A stretch of DNA of 32,839 bases, taken from Thauera terpenica 58Eu. GTDB taxonomy: Bacteria > Pseudomonadota > Gammaproteobacteria > Burkholderiales > Rhodocyclaceae. The translations under genes were made by a program, and so were the position numbers. The stretch spans positions 1 through 32,839 of the forward strand of contig NZ_ATJV01000062.1 of the NCBI RefSeq assembly GCF_000443165.1, in the 5' to 3' direction. This document shows, one piece after another, positions 6,710 to 16,238 of this stretch (the stretch's first letter is position 1; every line of letters starts with the position of its first letter). The notes beneath the pieces are model-generated. The model searched no databases and was not told where the DNA came from. It saw only the letters and a list, made by a program, of their open reading frames with translations.

Positions 6710-7984
6710 ATGAATATAAAGTGCTTCAAGACTGCCGCTGCGGTCATTTCCATTTTTTCTGTTGGCGTGTTGAGCCCGGCTGCGCACGCAGCCCCTGCGG
6801 CTGCCACTGCCGAGCAGCAGATCCAGCTCTACCATGGTTTGCCTCCAGCCCGGGCGGCGGCGCTGGTGGATGTCGTCGATCGCTTCAATGCGCAGGAAAA
6901 AGGCATCAAGGTGGTGTTGTCCGACAAGGACTGGCACACGGGATCGCCACACCTGCTCATCCTCGAGGGTGAGGACGAAGACAACTTTGTGGCCGGTACG
7001 CCGCGCTACAAGGCGCTCCATGTGCTGATGAAGGAGGCCGGTGTGCCTCTGCAAACCTTGCGCCCGCCGGCGATGATGACGCGTACCCCGGTGGACGCGA
7101 AGGGGCGTCTGCTGGCCTTGCCGGTGGGGCTGTCGACGCCGGTGCTGTTTCTGAATCGCAACGCGCTGCGTCAGGCCGGCATCAACCCGGAAGCCCCCAC
7201 AGTAGGGACCTGGTTCGAGCTGCAGGAAACGCTGGGACGTCTGGCCGATACCGGTCATACCTGTCCCTACACCGTCTCCGAGCCCGGTCGCGTCATGGTC
7301 GAGAACCTCAGTGCCTGGCACAACGAGCCGGTCGCGACCGCACACGGCAAGACCATGGCGCCCTCGTTCAACGGCATGTTTCAGGTCAAGCACGTGGCAA
7401 TGATGGCGAGTTGGGCGCGGGCCCGATATCTGCACATGTTTGATCAGCGCAACGAAGCCGAGCAGCGCTTCGCCGCGGGCGAGTGCGCGGTGATTGCTGC
7501 GCCGTCGGCAAGCTGGGCGGAGTTTCGCCGTCAGGGCAAGGTCGATGTGGCGGTGATGCGCCTGCCCTACCATGAGGACTTTCCGGGGGCGCCGCAAAAC
7601 ACCATCGCTGATGGCCCGGCGCTATGGGCGGCGGCAGGCAAGAAGCCGGCCGAGTACAAGGCGGTCGCGCGCTTCATCAGCTTCTGGCTGCAGCCGGAGA
7701 ATCAGGTGGCCTGGCAGCGCGAGACCGGCTATCTGCCCTTGAATCGCGCCGGCTTGCTGGCTTCGCGCAGTGAGCTGCTCGGCGACGATCTCGAAAACGT
7801 GCGGGTGGCGGTCGATCAATTGACCAACAAGCCGACCACGGCCGATTCTGCAGCCCAGCCCGTCGTCGAGCGCGAAAGCGTGCGGCGCATCCTGGATGAG
7901 GAGCTCGCCGGTGTGTGGTCGGATCAGAAGGCGGCCAAGGAGGCGCTGGACAATGCGGTGACGCGCGCCACGGTCACCAAATAG
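6710..7984 (+). CDS. UgpB-like extracellular solute-binding protein of an ABC transporter
   Basis: The 424-residue protein has a Sec signal peptide (hydrophobic stretch ending in PAAHA, about residue 27). Its body is similar over most of its length to the glycerol-3-phosphate binding protein UgpB: the LPVGLSTPVLFLNRNALRQAG block (UgpB has STPVLYYNKDA), the VENLSAWHNEP block (UgpB has ENFSAWNG), QVKHVAMM, the APQNTIADGPALW block, FWLQPENQVAWQRETGYLP, and the EELAGVWS end. It should deliver a solute, perhaps a polyol phosphate or sugar, to an inner-membrane ABC importer from the periplasm. No permease or ATPase gene is near, so it is an orphan component here. An upstream extension of the frame is rejected because the signal peptide begins at this ATG. 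The substrate is not certain. The gene ends about 90 bases before ispB. Confidence 0.88.
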   Translation: MNIKCFKTAAAVISIFSVGVLSPAAHAAPAAATAEQQIQLYHGLPPARAAALVDVVDRFNAQEKGIKVVLSDKDWHTGSPHLLILEGEDEDNFVAGTPRYKALHVLMKEAGVPLQTLRPPAMMTRTPVDAKGRLLALPVGLSTPVLFLNRNALRQAGINPEAPTVGTWFELQETLGRLADTGHTCPYTVSEPGRVMVENLSAWHNEPVATAHGKTMAPSFNGMFQVKHVAMMASWARARYLHMFDQRNEAEQRFAAGECAVIAAPSASWAEFRRQGKVDVAVMRLPYHEDFPGAPQNTIADGPALWAAAGKKPAEYKAVARFISFWLQPENQVAWQRETGYLPLNRAGLLASRSELLGDDLENVRVAVDQLTNKPTTADSAAQPVVERESVRRILDEELAGVWSDQKAAKEALDNAVTRATVTK

Positions 7985-8075
7985 GCATGCGCTGCACGCC
8001 AATGGAGGGCAGGGTGGAGGCGCAGCTTGACGCGGGTCGACGCAGGCGCCTAACATCCGCACTTTTTCCGCCAGC

Positions 8076-9053
8076 GTGAGCGCCTTGTCCGTCAAGCAGC
8101 TTTTTGCGCCGATCGCCGCCGACATGCATGCGGTGGATGCGGTCATTCGCGACCGCCTTTATTCCGACGTGGTGCTGATCCGTCAGGTGGCGGAATACAT
8201 CATCCACAGTGGCGGCAAGCGCCTGCGTCCTGCCCTCGTGCTGTTTACTGCGGGCGCCATGGGCTACCAGGGGACGCAACATCAGGAACTGGCTGCGGTG
8301 GTGGAGTTCATCCACACCGCGACCTTGTTGCATGACGACGTGGTGGACGAGTCCGATCTGCGTCGCGGCAGCAAGACCGCCAACGCCATCTTCGGCAGCG
8401 CCGCATCGGTGCTGGTGGGCGACTTTCTCTACTCGCGCGCATTTCAGATGATGGTCGGGGTGGACGACATGCGCGTGATGCGCGTGCTGGCCGACGCCAC
8501 CAACGTCATCGCCGAGGGCGAGGTTCTGCAACTGCTCAACTGTCACAACGCGGATGTCGTGATCGACGATTATCTGCGCGTGATCCGCTACAAGACGGCG
8601 AAGCTGTTCGAGGCTGCGTCGCGACTCGGCGGCATTCTTGGCGGAGCCGACGAGGCGCTCGAAAACCGCCTTGCGGCCTTTGGCATGCATCTGGGGACCG
8701 CCTTTCAGCTTATCGACGACGTGCTCGACTATTCGGCCGAGGAGTCCGCCACCGGGAAGCATCTGGGTGACGACCTGGCCGAAGGCAAGCCGACCCTGCC
8801 GTTGATCCACGTCATGCAGCATGGCTCGCCTGCGCAGGCGGCGCTCGTGCGCGGTGCGATCGAGAGTGGCGGGCGCGATGATTTTGCCGCCGTTCTGGCC
8901 GCGATCCAGCACACCGGCGCGCTCGAAGAGACGCGCCGCTACGCTCAGGCCGAGGCCAGTCTGGCGATCGCGGCAATTTCGGATTTGCCCCCTTCCATTT
9001 TCAAGGACGCGCTGCTAGAATTGTCGCACTTTGCAGTTGAGCGAAATCACTGA
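8076..9053 (+). CDS. ispB: Octaprenyl diphosphate synthase (polyprenyl synthetase)
   Basis: The 325-residue protein is a trans-isoprenyl diphosphate synthase. It has the GGKRLRP substrate motif (47-53), the first aspartate-rich motif DDVVD (87-91) with the following RRG, the GEVLQL block, and the second aspartate-rich motif DDVLD (214-218) followed by GKHLGDDLAEGKPTLPL. It lengthens farnesyl diphosphate with isopentenyl units to make the ubiquinone side chain. Betaproteobacterial IspB typically makes C40, but chain length cannot be read directly here. The start is a GTG with no obvious ribosome-binding site. It is favoured because the protein then begins as the family does (LFAPIAADMHAVD). 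A promoter for the following tRNA gene overlaps its 3' end. No second gene of the quinone pathway is next to it. Confidence 0.93.
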   Translation: MSALSVKQLFAPIAADMHAVDAVIRDRLYSDVVLIRQVAEYIIHSGGKRLRPALVLFTAGAMGYQGTQHQELAAVVEFIHTATLLHDDVVDESDLRRGSKTANAIFGSAASVLVGDFLYSRAFQMMVGVDDMRVMRVLADATNVIAEGEVLQLLNCHNADVVIDDYLRVIRYKTAKLFEAASRLGGILGGADEALENRLAAFGMHLGTAFQLIDDVLDYSAEESATGKHLGDDLAEGKPTLPLIHVMQHGSPAQAALVRGAIESGGRDDFAAVLAAIQHTGALEETRRYAQAEASLAIAAISDLPPSIFKDALLELSHFAVERNH

Positions 9054-9059
9054 TATATT
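9030..9059 (+). promoter_or_regulatory. Candidate promoter for tRNA-Pro
   Basis: TTTGCA (9030-9035) and TATATT (9054-9059) are separated by 18 bases and lie at the very end of ispB. The expected transcript start near 9066 leaves about 24 nt before the mature tRNA. Confidence 0.45.
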
Positions 9060-9089
9060 GGTAGGCTTCGCAAAAAAAGTAAAAAGTGT

Positions 9090-9166
9090 CGGGGAATAGC
9101 TCAGCCTGGTAGAGCACTGCGTTCGGGACGCAGGGGCCGGAGGTTCGAATCCTCTTTCCCCGACCA
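9090..9166 (+). tRNA. tRNA-Pro, anticodon CGG
   Basis: The 77-base sequence folds into a full cloverleaf. The acceptor stem CGGGGAA (9090-9096) pairs with TTCCCCG (9156-9162). The D arm is GCTC/GAGC. The anticodon stem CTGCG/CGCAG has the loop TTCGGGA, giving anticodon CGG at 9124-9126. The T arm is GGAGG TTCGAAT CCTCT. The discriminator base is A and the 3' CCA is encoded (9164-9166). It reads the proline codon CCG, a common codon in this GC-rich genome. It stands alone between ispB and a strong terminator. Confidence 0.98.
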
Positions 9167-9180
9167 ATAAATACCGAAAG

Positions 9181-9212
9181 AGCCCAAGTGGATCAGCCGC
9201 TTGGGCTTTTTT
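9181..9212 (+). terminator. Rho-independent terminator of tRNA-Pro
   Basis: AGCCCAAGTGG (9181-9191) pairs with CCGCTTGGGCT (9197-9207) in an 11-bp stem with one G-T pair and a 5-nt loop, followed directly by a T-run to 9212. It is the cleanest intrinsic terminator in the window. Confidence 0.93.
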
Positions 9213-9288
9213 GTGCCCGGCTTCAATGAACCAGCCTGAGGCTGCGGTCTCACGGTCGACCGGCAGCGGACATGCTTCGGTCCGATCC

Positions 9289-10032
9289 TTACTTCCTGCT
9301 CTTCGCGCGTTCAATGGCCTCAGATTCCCGGTTGTTGGGGGAGACATCGATGGCGGTCGATTTGAGCGTCTTTGCGTCGAACTCGACCTTGATGTCGTAG
9401 CTGGTATCACCCTTCACGACTTCCATTTCCAGAGTGTCGGCGGCGGCGTCATTGACCGCGGTGACTGTGTAGCCCATTTTATGGAGCACGGCCGGGTAAT
9501 AGCTGCGGTCGTGCCCGATGCCGAGTTCCCTTTCGACGGCTGGCTTCTCCTCTGCCCAGGCCTTGCTGCGCACGCGATCGCTGACTTCGTGCGCGTTCGC
9601 GGTGACTGAGGTCGGATAGGTGTAGCGATAGTTCTCGTCCTTCAGCGCTTCGCGAGTGGCCCTGGCCTTCCAGAGGTTGGGCGCGACATTGATGAAAGTG
9701 GAGACGCCGTTCTTGAAGTCCACCTGCACCTCATAGGAATCGCCGGCCTTGATGATCTCGTACTCGAGATAGTCGGGGTCATCTCTATTGACTGAAGTGA
9801 TGTGATAGCCAAGATTTTCGAGTGTCTGGCGGTAGTAGGCTCGGTCTTTGCCGGTGCCGAGTTCTTCTGCAAGCTGAGCCCGGGTATGCCTCAGCTGTGC
9901 CACATGGGCCTGCCTTTCCTCAAGCAACGGTTTCTGGACCAGATCGGGCTTTACGCTATCCGCCGCGAAGGCTGCGGCGGGGGCAAGGGTGCTGCCCAGC
10001 AAGGCGATCAGAGTCAAGGTTGGCATTTTCAT
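9289..10032 (-). CDS. Periplasmic protein with two tandem PepSY-like repeats, function unknown
   Basis: The 247-residue protein has a signal peptide (hydrophobic segment ending AFAA, about residue 24) and then two similar halves. Each half contains an LG-G-DR-YY motif, then L---GY-[IV]T-VN, an LE-E[IV][IV]K stretch, SY-[VI]-V-F and a terminal VSP/VAPN element. They occupy about residues 61-135 and 165-240. The pattern of short beta strands with an early Tyr/Gly-rich helix resembles PepSY-type domains, which are often periplasmic inhibitors or binding modules. This is inference from pattern only, and I do not recognise a named family. The ATG at 10032 is chosen over longer frames because a strong GGAGG lies 8 bases before it and the signal peptide starts there. 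The gene is divergent from the P450 gene across a 346-bp control region. Confidence 0.8.
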   Translation of the reverse strand: MKMPTLTLIALLGSTLAPAAAFAADSVKPDLVQKPLLEERQAHVAQLRHTRAQLAEELGTGKDRAYYRQTLENLGYHITSVNRDDPDYLEYEIIKAGDSYEVQVDFKNGVSTFINVAPNLWKARATREALKDENYRYTYPTSVTANAHEVSDRVRSKAWAEEKPAVERELGIGHDRSYYPAVLHKMGYTVTAVNDAAADTLEMEVVKGDTSYDIKVEFDAKTLKSTAIDVSPNNRESEAIERAKSRK

Positions 10033-10182
10033 CGTGATCCTCCCTTCGGTGGGGCTGGATAGGTGCTTGCAGGGCCTTTCTGTCGGGCGAAGCAATCGTT
10101 TTGTGGACGGCAAGGGCACCCCGCACTGGGTTGAGCGCGCAGCGAACCCTCAATCCATTCTAGTTGAATGCTGCGGCCTTAT

Positions 10183-10219
10183 CTGTCAGCTGTCAGCCGG
10201 AATCGTTTGTCACTGTCAG
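10183..10219 (+). repeat. Three direct repeats of CTGTCAG
   Basis: Two copies are directly adjacent (10183-10196) and a third starts at 10213, just upstream of the FNR-type box. Spacings of 23 and 30 bases are close to two and three helical turns, so an activator site is possible. Confidence 0.5.
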
Positions 10220-10225
10220 GTGGGC

Positions 10226-10239
10226 TTGAGGCAGATCAA
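10226..10239 (+). promoter_or_regulatory. FNR/Anr/Dnr-type box upstream of the P450 gene
   Basis: TTGAG-GCAG-ATCAA differs at one position from the FNR consensus TTGAT-N4-ATCAA. A TATGAG hexamer at 10263-10268 would put the box at about -42 on the plus strand, the classical activating position. No comparable -10 is seen on the minus strand. Oxygen- or nitric-oxide-dependent control of the P450 transcript is a reasonable inference, not proven. Confidence 0.5.
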
Positions 10240-10287
10240 ACAGAGTCGGGCAGCGGCCGTGCTATGAGTGGCCGCTGTGATGCGGTC

Positions 10288-10323
10288 GAGGCCTGCGAGG
10301 CCTGCGAGGCCTGCGAGGCCTGC
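10288..10323 (+). repeat. Four exact tandem copies of GAGGCCTGC
   Basis: Four perfect 9-bp units lie between the FNR-type box and the P450 start. Each carries the palindrome AGGCCT. In one frame the array encodes (Glu-Ala-Cys)4 inside a 33-codon open frame (10264-10365) that ends 13 bases before the P450 start. Confidence 0.9.
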
Positions 10324-10378
10324 TTGTGCGGCGCCGTCGACGCGTCGGGTCTTGCTCACCAATGACTGAGGAAACGCG

Positions 10379-11533
10379 ATGAGCCCAACAAAACCCGCCG
10401 ACTGGGATCCCAGGTCGGCAGAAGTTCTGGACGATCAGATTGCCGCTTACGACGCGATGCGCCAGCGCTGTCCGGTCGCCCATAGCGATTATCTGTGGTG
10501 GTCAGTGTTTCGCCACGAAGATGTCAAGCGCGTGCTTGAAGACCACGCCAGCTTCAGCAATGCGGCCTCGAATCATCTGTCGATACCGAATGCCATGGAT
10601 CCGCCGGAGCACACGCCCTATCGGAAGATCATCGAGGCCTATTTCACCCCTGAGCACATGCAGGCGTTCGAGCCGACCTGCAGGGAGATCGCCGATGCGC
10701 TGGTCGCCGAGCAGCGGCGCGGCGATCCCCTTGAGCTGATGTCCGCTTTCGCGCGGCCTTTCGCGCTGCGCATTCAGTGCGCCTTCATGGGCTGGCCTGG
10801 TGCCTTGCATGCGCCCTTGGGTGACTGGATGGTGAACAACCACGCCGCGACGCTGGCGGGTGATCGGGCGGCGATGGCGCAGATCGCTGTCGAGTTCGAT
10901 GGCCACATCAAGCAACAGCTCGTCGTGCGCCGTGACGCCGGCGAACGGGCGCCGGACGATGTCACCACGCGCCTGGTGCGCGAGCACATCAATGGTCGGC
11001 CGCTGAGTGATGAGGAGATCGTCAGCATCGTGCGTAACTGGACGGTCGGCGAGCTGGGCACGATCGCGGCGAGTCTGGGCATCCTCGTGCACTACCTCGC
11101 GGTGCATCCTGCGCTGCAGGCGGAACTGCGTCAGCAGCCTGAAAATCTGCCCGATGCCATCGATGAGATCCTGCGTATTCACGCGCCACTGATCGCCAAC
11201 CGCCGCGTCACCACCTGTCCGGTCGAACTCGGCGGGCGCAAGATCGACGCGGGTGAGCGCCTGACCCTGATCTGGGCTGCGGCCAATCGTGATGAAGCGG
11301 TGTTCGGCGATCCTGATGTGTTCGACCCCGAGCGCAATCGCGATCACAACCTGCTCTACGGCGCCGGCGTGCATGTCTGCCCGGGCGCGCCACTGGCACG
11401 GCTGGAACTGCGCTTGCTCATGGAGTCGCTGCTCGCGAACACGCGCGAGATCACGCTTGAGGCTGAACCCGCACCCGAGCGCGCACGCTTCCCGGCGAGC
11501 GGCTTTTCATCCTTGACGGTGCGTTTGAACTGA
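10379..11533 (+). CDS. Cytochrome P450
   Basis: The 384-residue soluble bacterial P450 has the heme-binding loop YGAGVHVCPGAPLAR with the thiolate ligand Cys334, the K-helix EILR (Glu263-Arg266), the substrate-side DPPEHTPYR block (about 75-83), and the PERW-like element FDPER. P450s insert oxygen into C-H or C=C bonds using electrons from a ferredoxin/reductase pair; no partner gene is adjacent. The I-helix motif reads VGELGTIAAS (Glu225, Thr228) instead of the common AGxD/ETT, so the acid-alcohol pair used in oxygen activation is spaced differently. The ATG has a GAGGA sequence 6-8 bases before it. dinB starts 11 bases after the stop, so the two may share a transcript. The substrate cannot be told from sequence. 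Confidence 0.93.
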   Translation: MSPTKPADWDPRSAEVLDDQIAAYDAMRQRCPVAHSDYLWWSVFRHEDVKRVLEDHASFSNAASNHLSIPNAMDPPEHTPYRKIIEAYFTPEHMQAFEPTCREIADALVAEQRRGDPLELMSAFARPFALRIQCAFMGWPGALHAPLGDWMVNNHAATLAGDRAAMAQIAVEFDGHIKQQLVVRRDAGERAPDDVTTRLVREHINGRPLSDEEIVSIVRNWTVGELGTIAASLGILVHYLAVHPALQAELRQQPENLPDAIDEILRIHAPLIANRRVTTCPVELGGRKIDAGERLTLIWAAANRDEAVFGDPDVFDPERNRDHNLLYGAGVHVCPGAPLARLELRLLMESLLANTREITLEAEPAPERARFPASGFSSLTVRLN

Positions 11534-11544
11534 CTCAGGCGGCG

Positions 11545-12615
11545 ATGCGCAAGATCATCCACTGCGACTGTGATTGTTTTTATGCCTCGGTCGAGATGCG
11601 CGATGAGCCCAGTCTTGTCGGGCACCCAGTGGCGGTCGGTGGACGTGCGCAAACGCGCGGCGTGATCGCAGCCTGCAATTACGAGGCGCGCGCCTTCGGT
11701 GTGCATTCGGCGATGTCCACCGCGCGCGCCCTGCAGCTGTGCCCCAGGCTCATCCTGTTGCCGCCCGACTTCGAGCGTTATCGCGCGGCATCGCGTCAGA
11801 TCCTCGACATCTATCGTGACTACACGCCCCTGGTCGAGCCCCTGTCGCTGGATGAGGCCTACCTCGACGTCACCGGGGTGGAGCGCTGCCGGGGGTCCGC
11901 GACCTTGATGGCGCAGGAGATACGTGGGCGCATCCTTGCTGAGGTCGGCATCACCGCGTCAGCCGGGATCGCACCCAACAAGTTCATCGCCAAGGTCGCC
12001 AGCGACTGGAACAAGCCCAACGGTCAGTTCGCGGTCAGACCGGAAGAGGTCGATGCCTTCGTTGCCGCGCTGCCGGTGAAGAAGATCTTTGGCGTCGGCA
12101 AGGTCACCGCCGCCAGATTGCAGGGCCGTGGCGTGCATACCTGCGCTGACCTGCGGGCCTGGAGTGTTGCCGAGCTGACGCAGGCCTTCGGCAGCTTCGG
12201 CGCCAGCCTGTACCGCTTGTGCCGTGGCGTGGACGAGCGTGCAGTACGCCCTGATCGCGCGCGCAAGTCGCTCTCGGTGGAGACCACCTATGTCACCGAT
12301 CTGCCTGATCTGGCCGCCTGTCAGGCGGCATTGCCGGCCCTGATTGCGGAGTTCCGCACGCGCTTCGGGCGCGCGCGCGAAGCGCGTGCGGTGCACAAGG
12401 CGGTGGTGAAGATCAAGTTCTCGGACTTCACCCAGACCACGGCCGAATGTGTTGCGCAGGCACCGGATGATGGCGTGTGGCAGGCGCTGCTGGGCAGTGC
12501 CTACGCGCGCAAGGCGCGGCCGGTTCGGCTGCTGGGCGTGGGTGTGCGCTTCGTCGACGCGGAGCAGCCCGCACCGGCGGCGACGCAGTTTGCCTTGTTC
12601 GAGATGCCGCAGTGA
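11545..12615 (+). CDS. dinB: DNA polymerase IV (Y-family translesion polymerase)
   Basis: The 356-residue protein is a DinB-type polymerase. The opening MRKIIHCDCDCFYASVE holds catalytic Asp8, and SLDEAYLDV holds Asp103 and Glu104, the same positions as in E. coli Pol IV. The GIAPNKFIAKVASDWNKPNG palm block, the KIFGVGKVTAARL helix-hairpin-helix and a little-finger domain (about 240-345) follow. It copies past damaged bases with low fidelity in the cytoplasm. The C-terminus ends in QFALFEMPQ; a QxxLF-like element of this kind (QFALF) is the usual beta-clamp binding motif. It follows the P450 gene after 11 bases. No LexA-type box is evident just upstream. Family assignment is certain; coupling to the P450 is only positional. 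Confidence 0.97.
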   Translation: MRKIIHCDCDCFYASVEMRDEPSLVGHPVAVGGRAQTRGVIAACNYEARAFGVHSAMSTARALQLCPRLILLPPDFERYRAASRQILDIYRDYTPLVEPLSLDEAYLDVTGVERCRGSATLMAQEIRGRILAEVGITASAGIAPNKFIAKVASDWNKPNGQFAVRPEEVDAFVAALPVKKIFGVGKVTAARLQGRGVHTCADLRAWSVAELTQAFGSFGASLYRLCRGVDERAVRPDRARKSLSVETTYVTDLPDLAACQAALPALIAEFRTRFGRAREARAVHKAVVKIKFSDFTQTTAECVAQAPDDGVWQALLGSAYARKARPVRLLGVGVRFVDAEQPAPAATQFALFEMPQ

Positions 12616-12723
12616 CTTGCAGGGGCGATGAAACAGGCCCTCCGCTTGCGGACAGCCTGTCAGCGCTCAATCAGCCGCGCCCGCAGCTTGCGCGTGCCGG
12701 GGGCGCAACGCTGCGGTGGTGCT

Positions 12724-13275
12724 TCAGGCGTTCTTGTTTTTCTGCCACAGCACGTCATCGCGCCCGCCCGCGCGGTTGAGCACGCGACCGAGCACGAACA
12801 GCAGGTCGGACAAGCGGTTCAGGTATTGGCGCGGGCTGTCATTGACCGCCTCTTCCAGGGCCAGTGCAACCAGCGCACGTTCGGCGCGGCGGCACACGGT
12901 GCGCGCGTGATGAGCATAGGCGGCAGCGCGGGTGCCGCCGGGGAGGATGAAGTCCTTGAGCGGCTCGAGCGGCTCGTTGAAGCGGTCGAGTTCGTTCTCG
13001 AGATGGGTCACCTGCTTGTCGGTGATCATGCTCATGCCCGGAATGCACACCTCGCCACCGAGGTCGAACAAGTCGTGCTGCACGTTGGTCAGCAGGCTGC
13101 GCACGTCGTCTGGCATTTCTTCGCACAGCAGCAGGCCGACGATGGCGTTGGTTTCGTCCACCTCGCCGAGCGCGTGGATGCGCAGGCTGTTCTTGGAGAC
13201 GCGCTTGCCGTCACCCAGGCCGGTGGTGCCGGCGTCGCCGGTACGGGTGTAGATTTTGGAGAGGCGATTACCCAT
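12724..13275 (-). CDS. pduO: Cob(I)alamin adenosyltransferase, PduO type
   Basis: The 183-residue protein has the PduO/MMAB signature. This is the ATP-binding N-terminus IYTRTGDAGTTGLGDGKRV (about 8-26), then HALGEVDETNA, QHDLFDLGGEV, the ILPGGTRAAAYAHHARTVCRRAER helix region, and NRLSDLLFVLGR near the end. It transfers the adenosyl group of ATP to cob(I)alamin to make coenzyme B12 in the cytoplasm. It is convergent with dinB, and no B12 riboswitch or other cobalamin gene is close. A TATAAT on the minus strand lies 40 bases before the ATG. The start matches the usual MGNRLSKIYTRTG opening. Its partner enzyme (for example methylmalonyl-CoA mutase) is not in the window. Confidence 0.95.
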   Translation of the reverse strand: MGNRLSKIYTRTGDAGTTGLGDGKRVSKNSLRIHALGEVDETNAIVGLLLCEEMPDDVRSLLTNVQHDLFDLGGEVCIPGMSMITDKQVTHLENELDRFNEPLEPLKDFILPGGTRAAAYAHHARTVCRRAERALVALALEEAVNDSPRQYLNRLSDLLFVLGRVLNRAGGRDDVLWQKNKNA

Positions 13276-13314
13276 GGTGTGCTCGTGTCCCGTGGTTGGT
13301 TAACGTTCGCGTCA

Positions 13315-13320
13315 ATTATA
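13315..13320 (-). promoter_or_regulatory. Candidate -10 element for the adenosyltransferase gene
   Basis: A perfect TATAAT on the minus strand gives an expected leader of about 33 nt. The position 17 bases upstream (CCCGCA) is not a good -35. Confidence 0.4.
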
Positions 13321-13439
13321 GGCGAAGGTCTGTGGCGTGCGGGCGCCAGATGAGGCGCTTAAGCTCATGATAAACTTGCGAATTAGCCCACAACGCAGCC
13401 GCAGCGCGGGCCTCCTGTCCAAAAACATCGCCAACGCCC

Positions 13440-16130
<2,691 letters not shown>

Positions 16131-16136
16131 TCCACC

Positions 16137-16162
16137 CGCTGCGGCGAACCGCCACCGCAGCG
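16137..16162. terminator. Hairpin 1 of 3 between alaS and algC
   Basis: CGCTGCGG (16137-16144) pairs perfectly with CCGCAGCG (16155-16162) over 8 bp. It starts 7 bases after the alaS stop. No T-run follows on the plus strand. Confidence 0.45.
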
Positions 16163-16184
16163 AAAATCACGCTCCAGACGTGAT
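16163..16184 (-). terminator. Hairpin 2 of 3, probable algC terminator
   Basis: On the minus strand a 6-bp stem (16184-16179 with 16171-16166) is followed directly by TTTT (16166-16163), a short intrinsic-terminator shape facing the end of algC. Confidence 0.5.
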
Positions 16185-16224
16185 CTTGCCCGCCTCAGCG
16201 TTCACAGCGCTGCAGGCGGGCAAG
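16185..16224. terminator. Hairpin 3 of 3 between alaS and algC
   Basis: An 11-bp perfect outer stem (16185-16195 with 16214-16224) is stacked on a 5-bp inner stem (16196-16200 with 16208-16212), with one bulged C. It lies just after the algC stop on the minus strand and can act in both directions. Confidence 0.6.
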
Positions 16225-16238
16225 GCGTTTGTGGGCGC

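Larger units (their letters stand above)
10033..10378. other. Divergent intergenic region between the PepSY-like gene and the P450 gene
   Basis: This 346-bp stretch holds no convincing protein gene. It contains three copies of the heptamer CTGTCAG (10183-10189, 10190-10196, 10213-10219), an FNR-type box (10226-10239), a possible -10 (TATGAG, 10263-10268), and four exact copies of a 9-bp unit (10288-10323). A TAGAAT on the minus strand (10157-10162) could be the -10 for the periplasmic-protein gene, but no -35 is visible. Confidence 0.6.

Noticed and set aside
9211-9609. Plus-strand frame after the tRNA terminator
   Set aside because: It overlaps the 3' part of the duplicated periplasmic-protein gene on the other strand, has no ribosome-binding site and no recognisable domain.
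10264-10365. 33-codon (EAC)4 frame as an annotated gene
   Set aside because: It has no good ribosome-binding site and overlaps the predicted -10, so it is reported only as a finding.
12628-13353. 241-codon plus-strand frame opposite the adenosyltransferase gene
   Set aside because: It is antisense to a sure PduO-type gene; composition is typical of a GC shadow.
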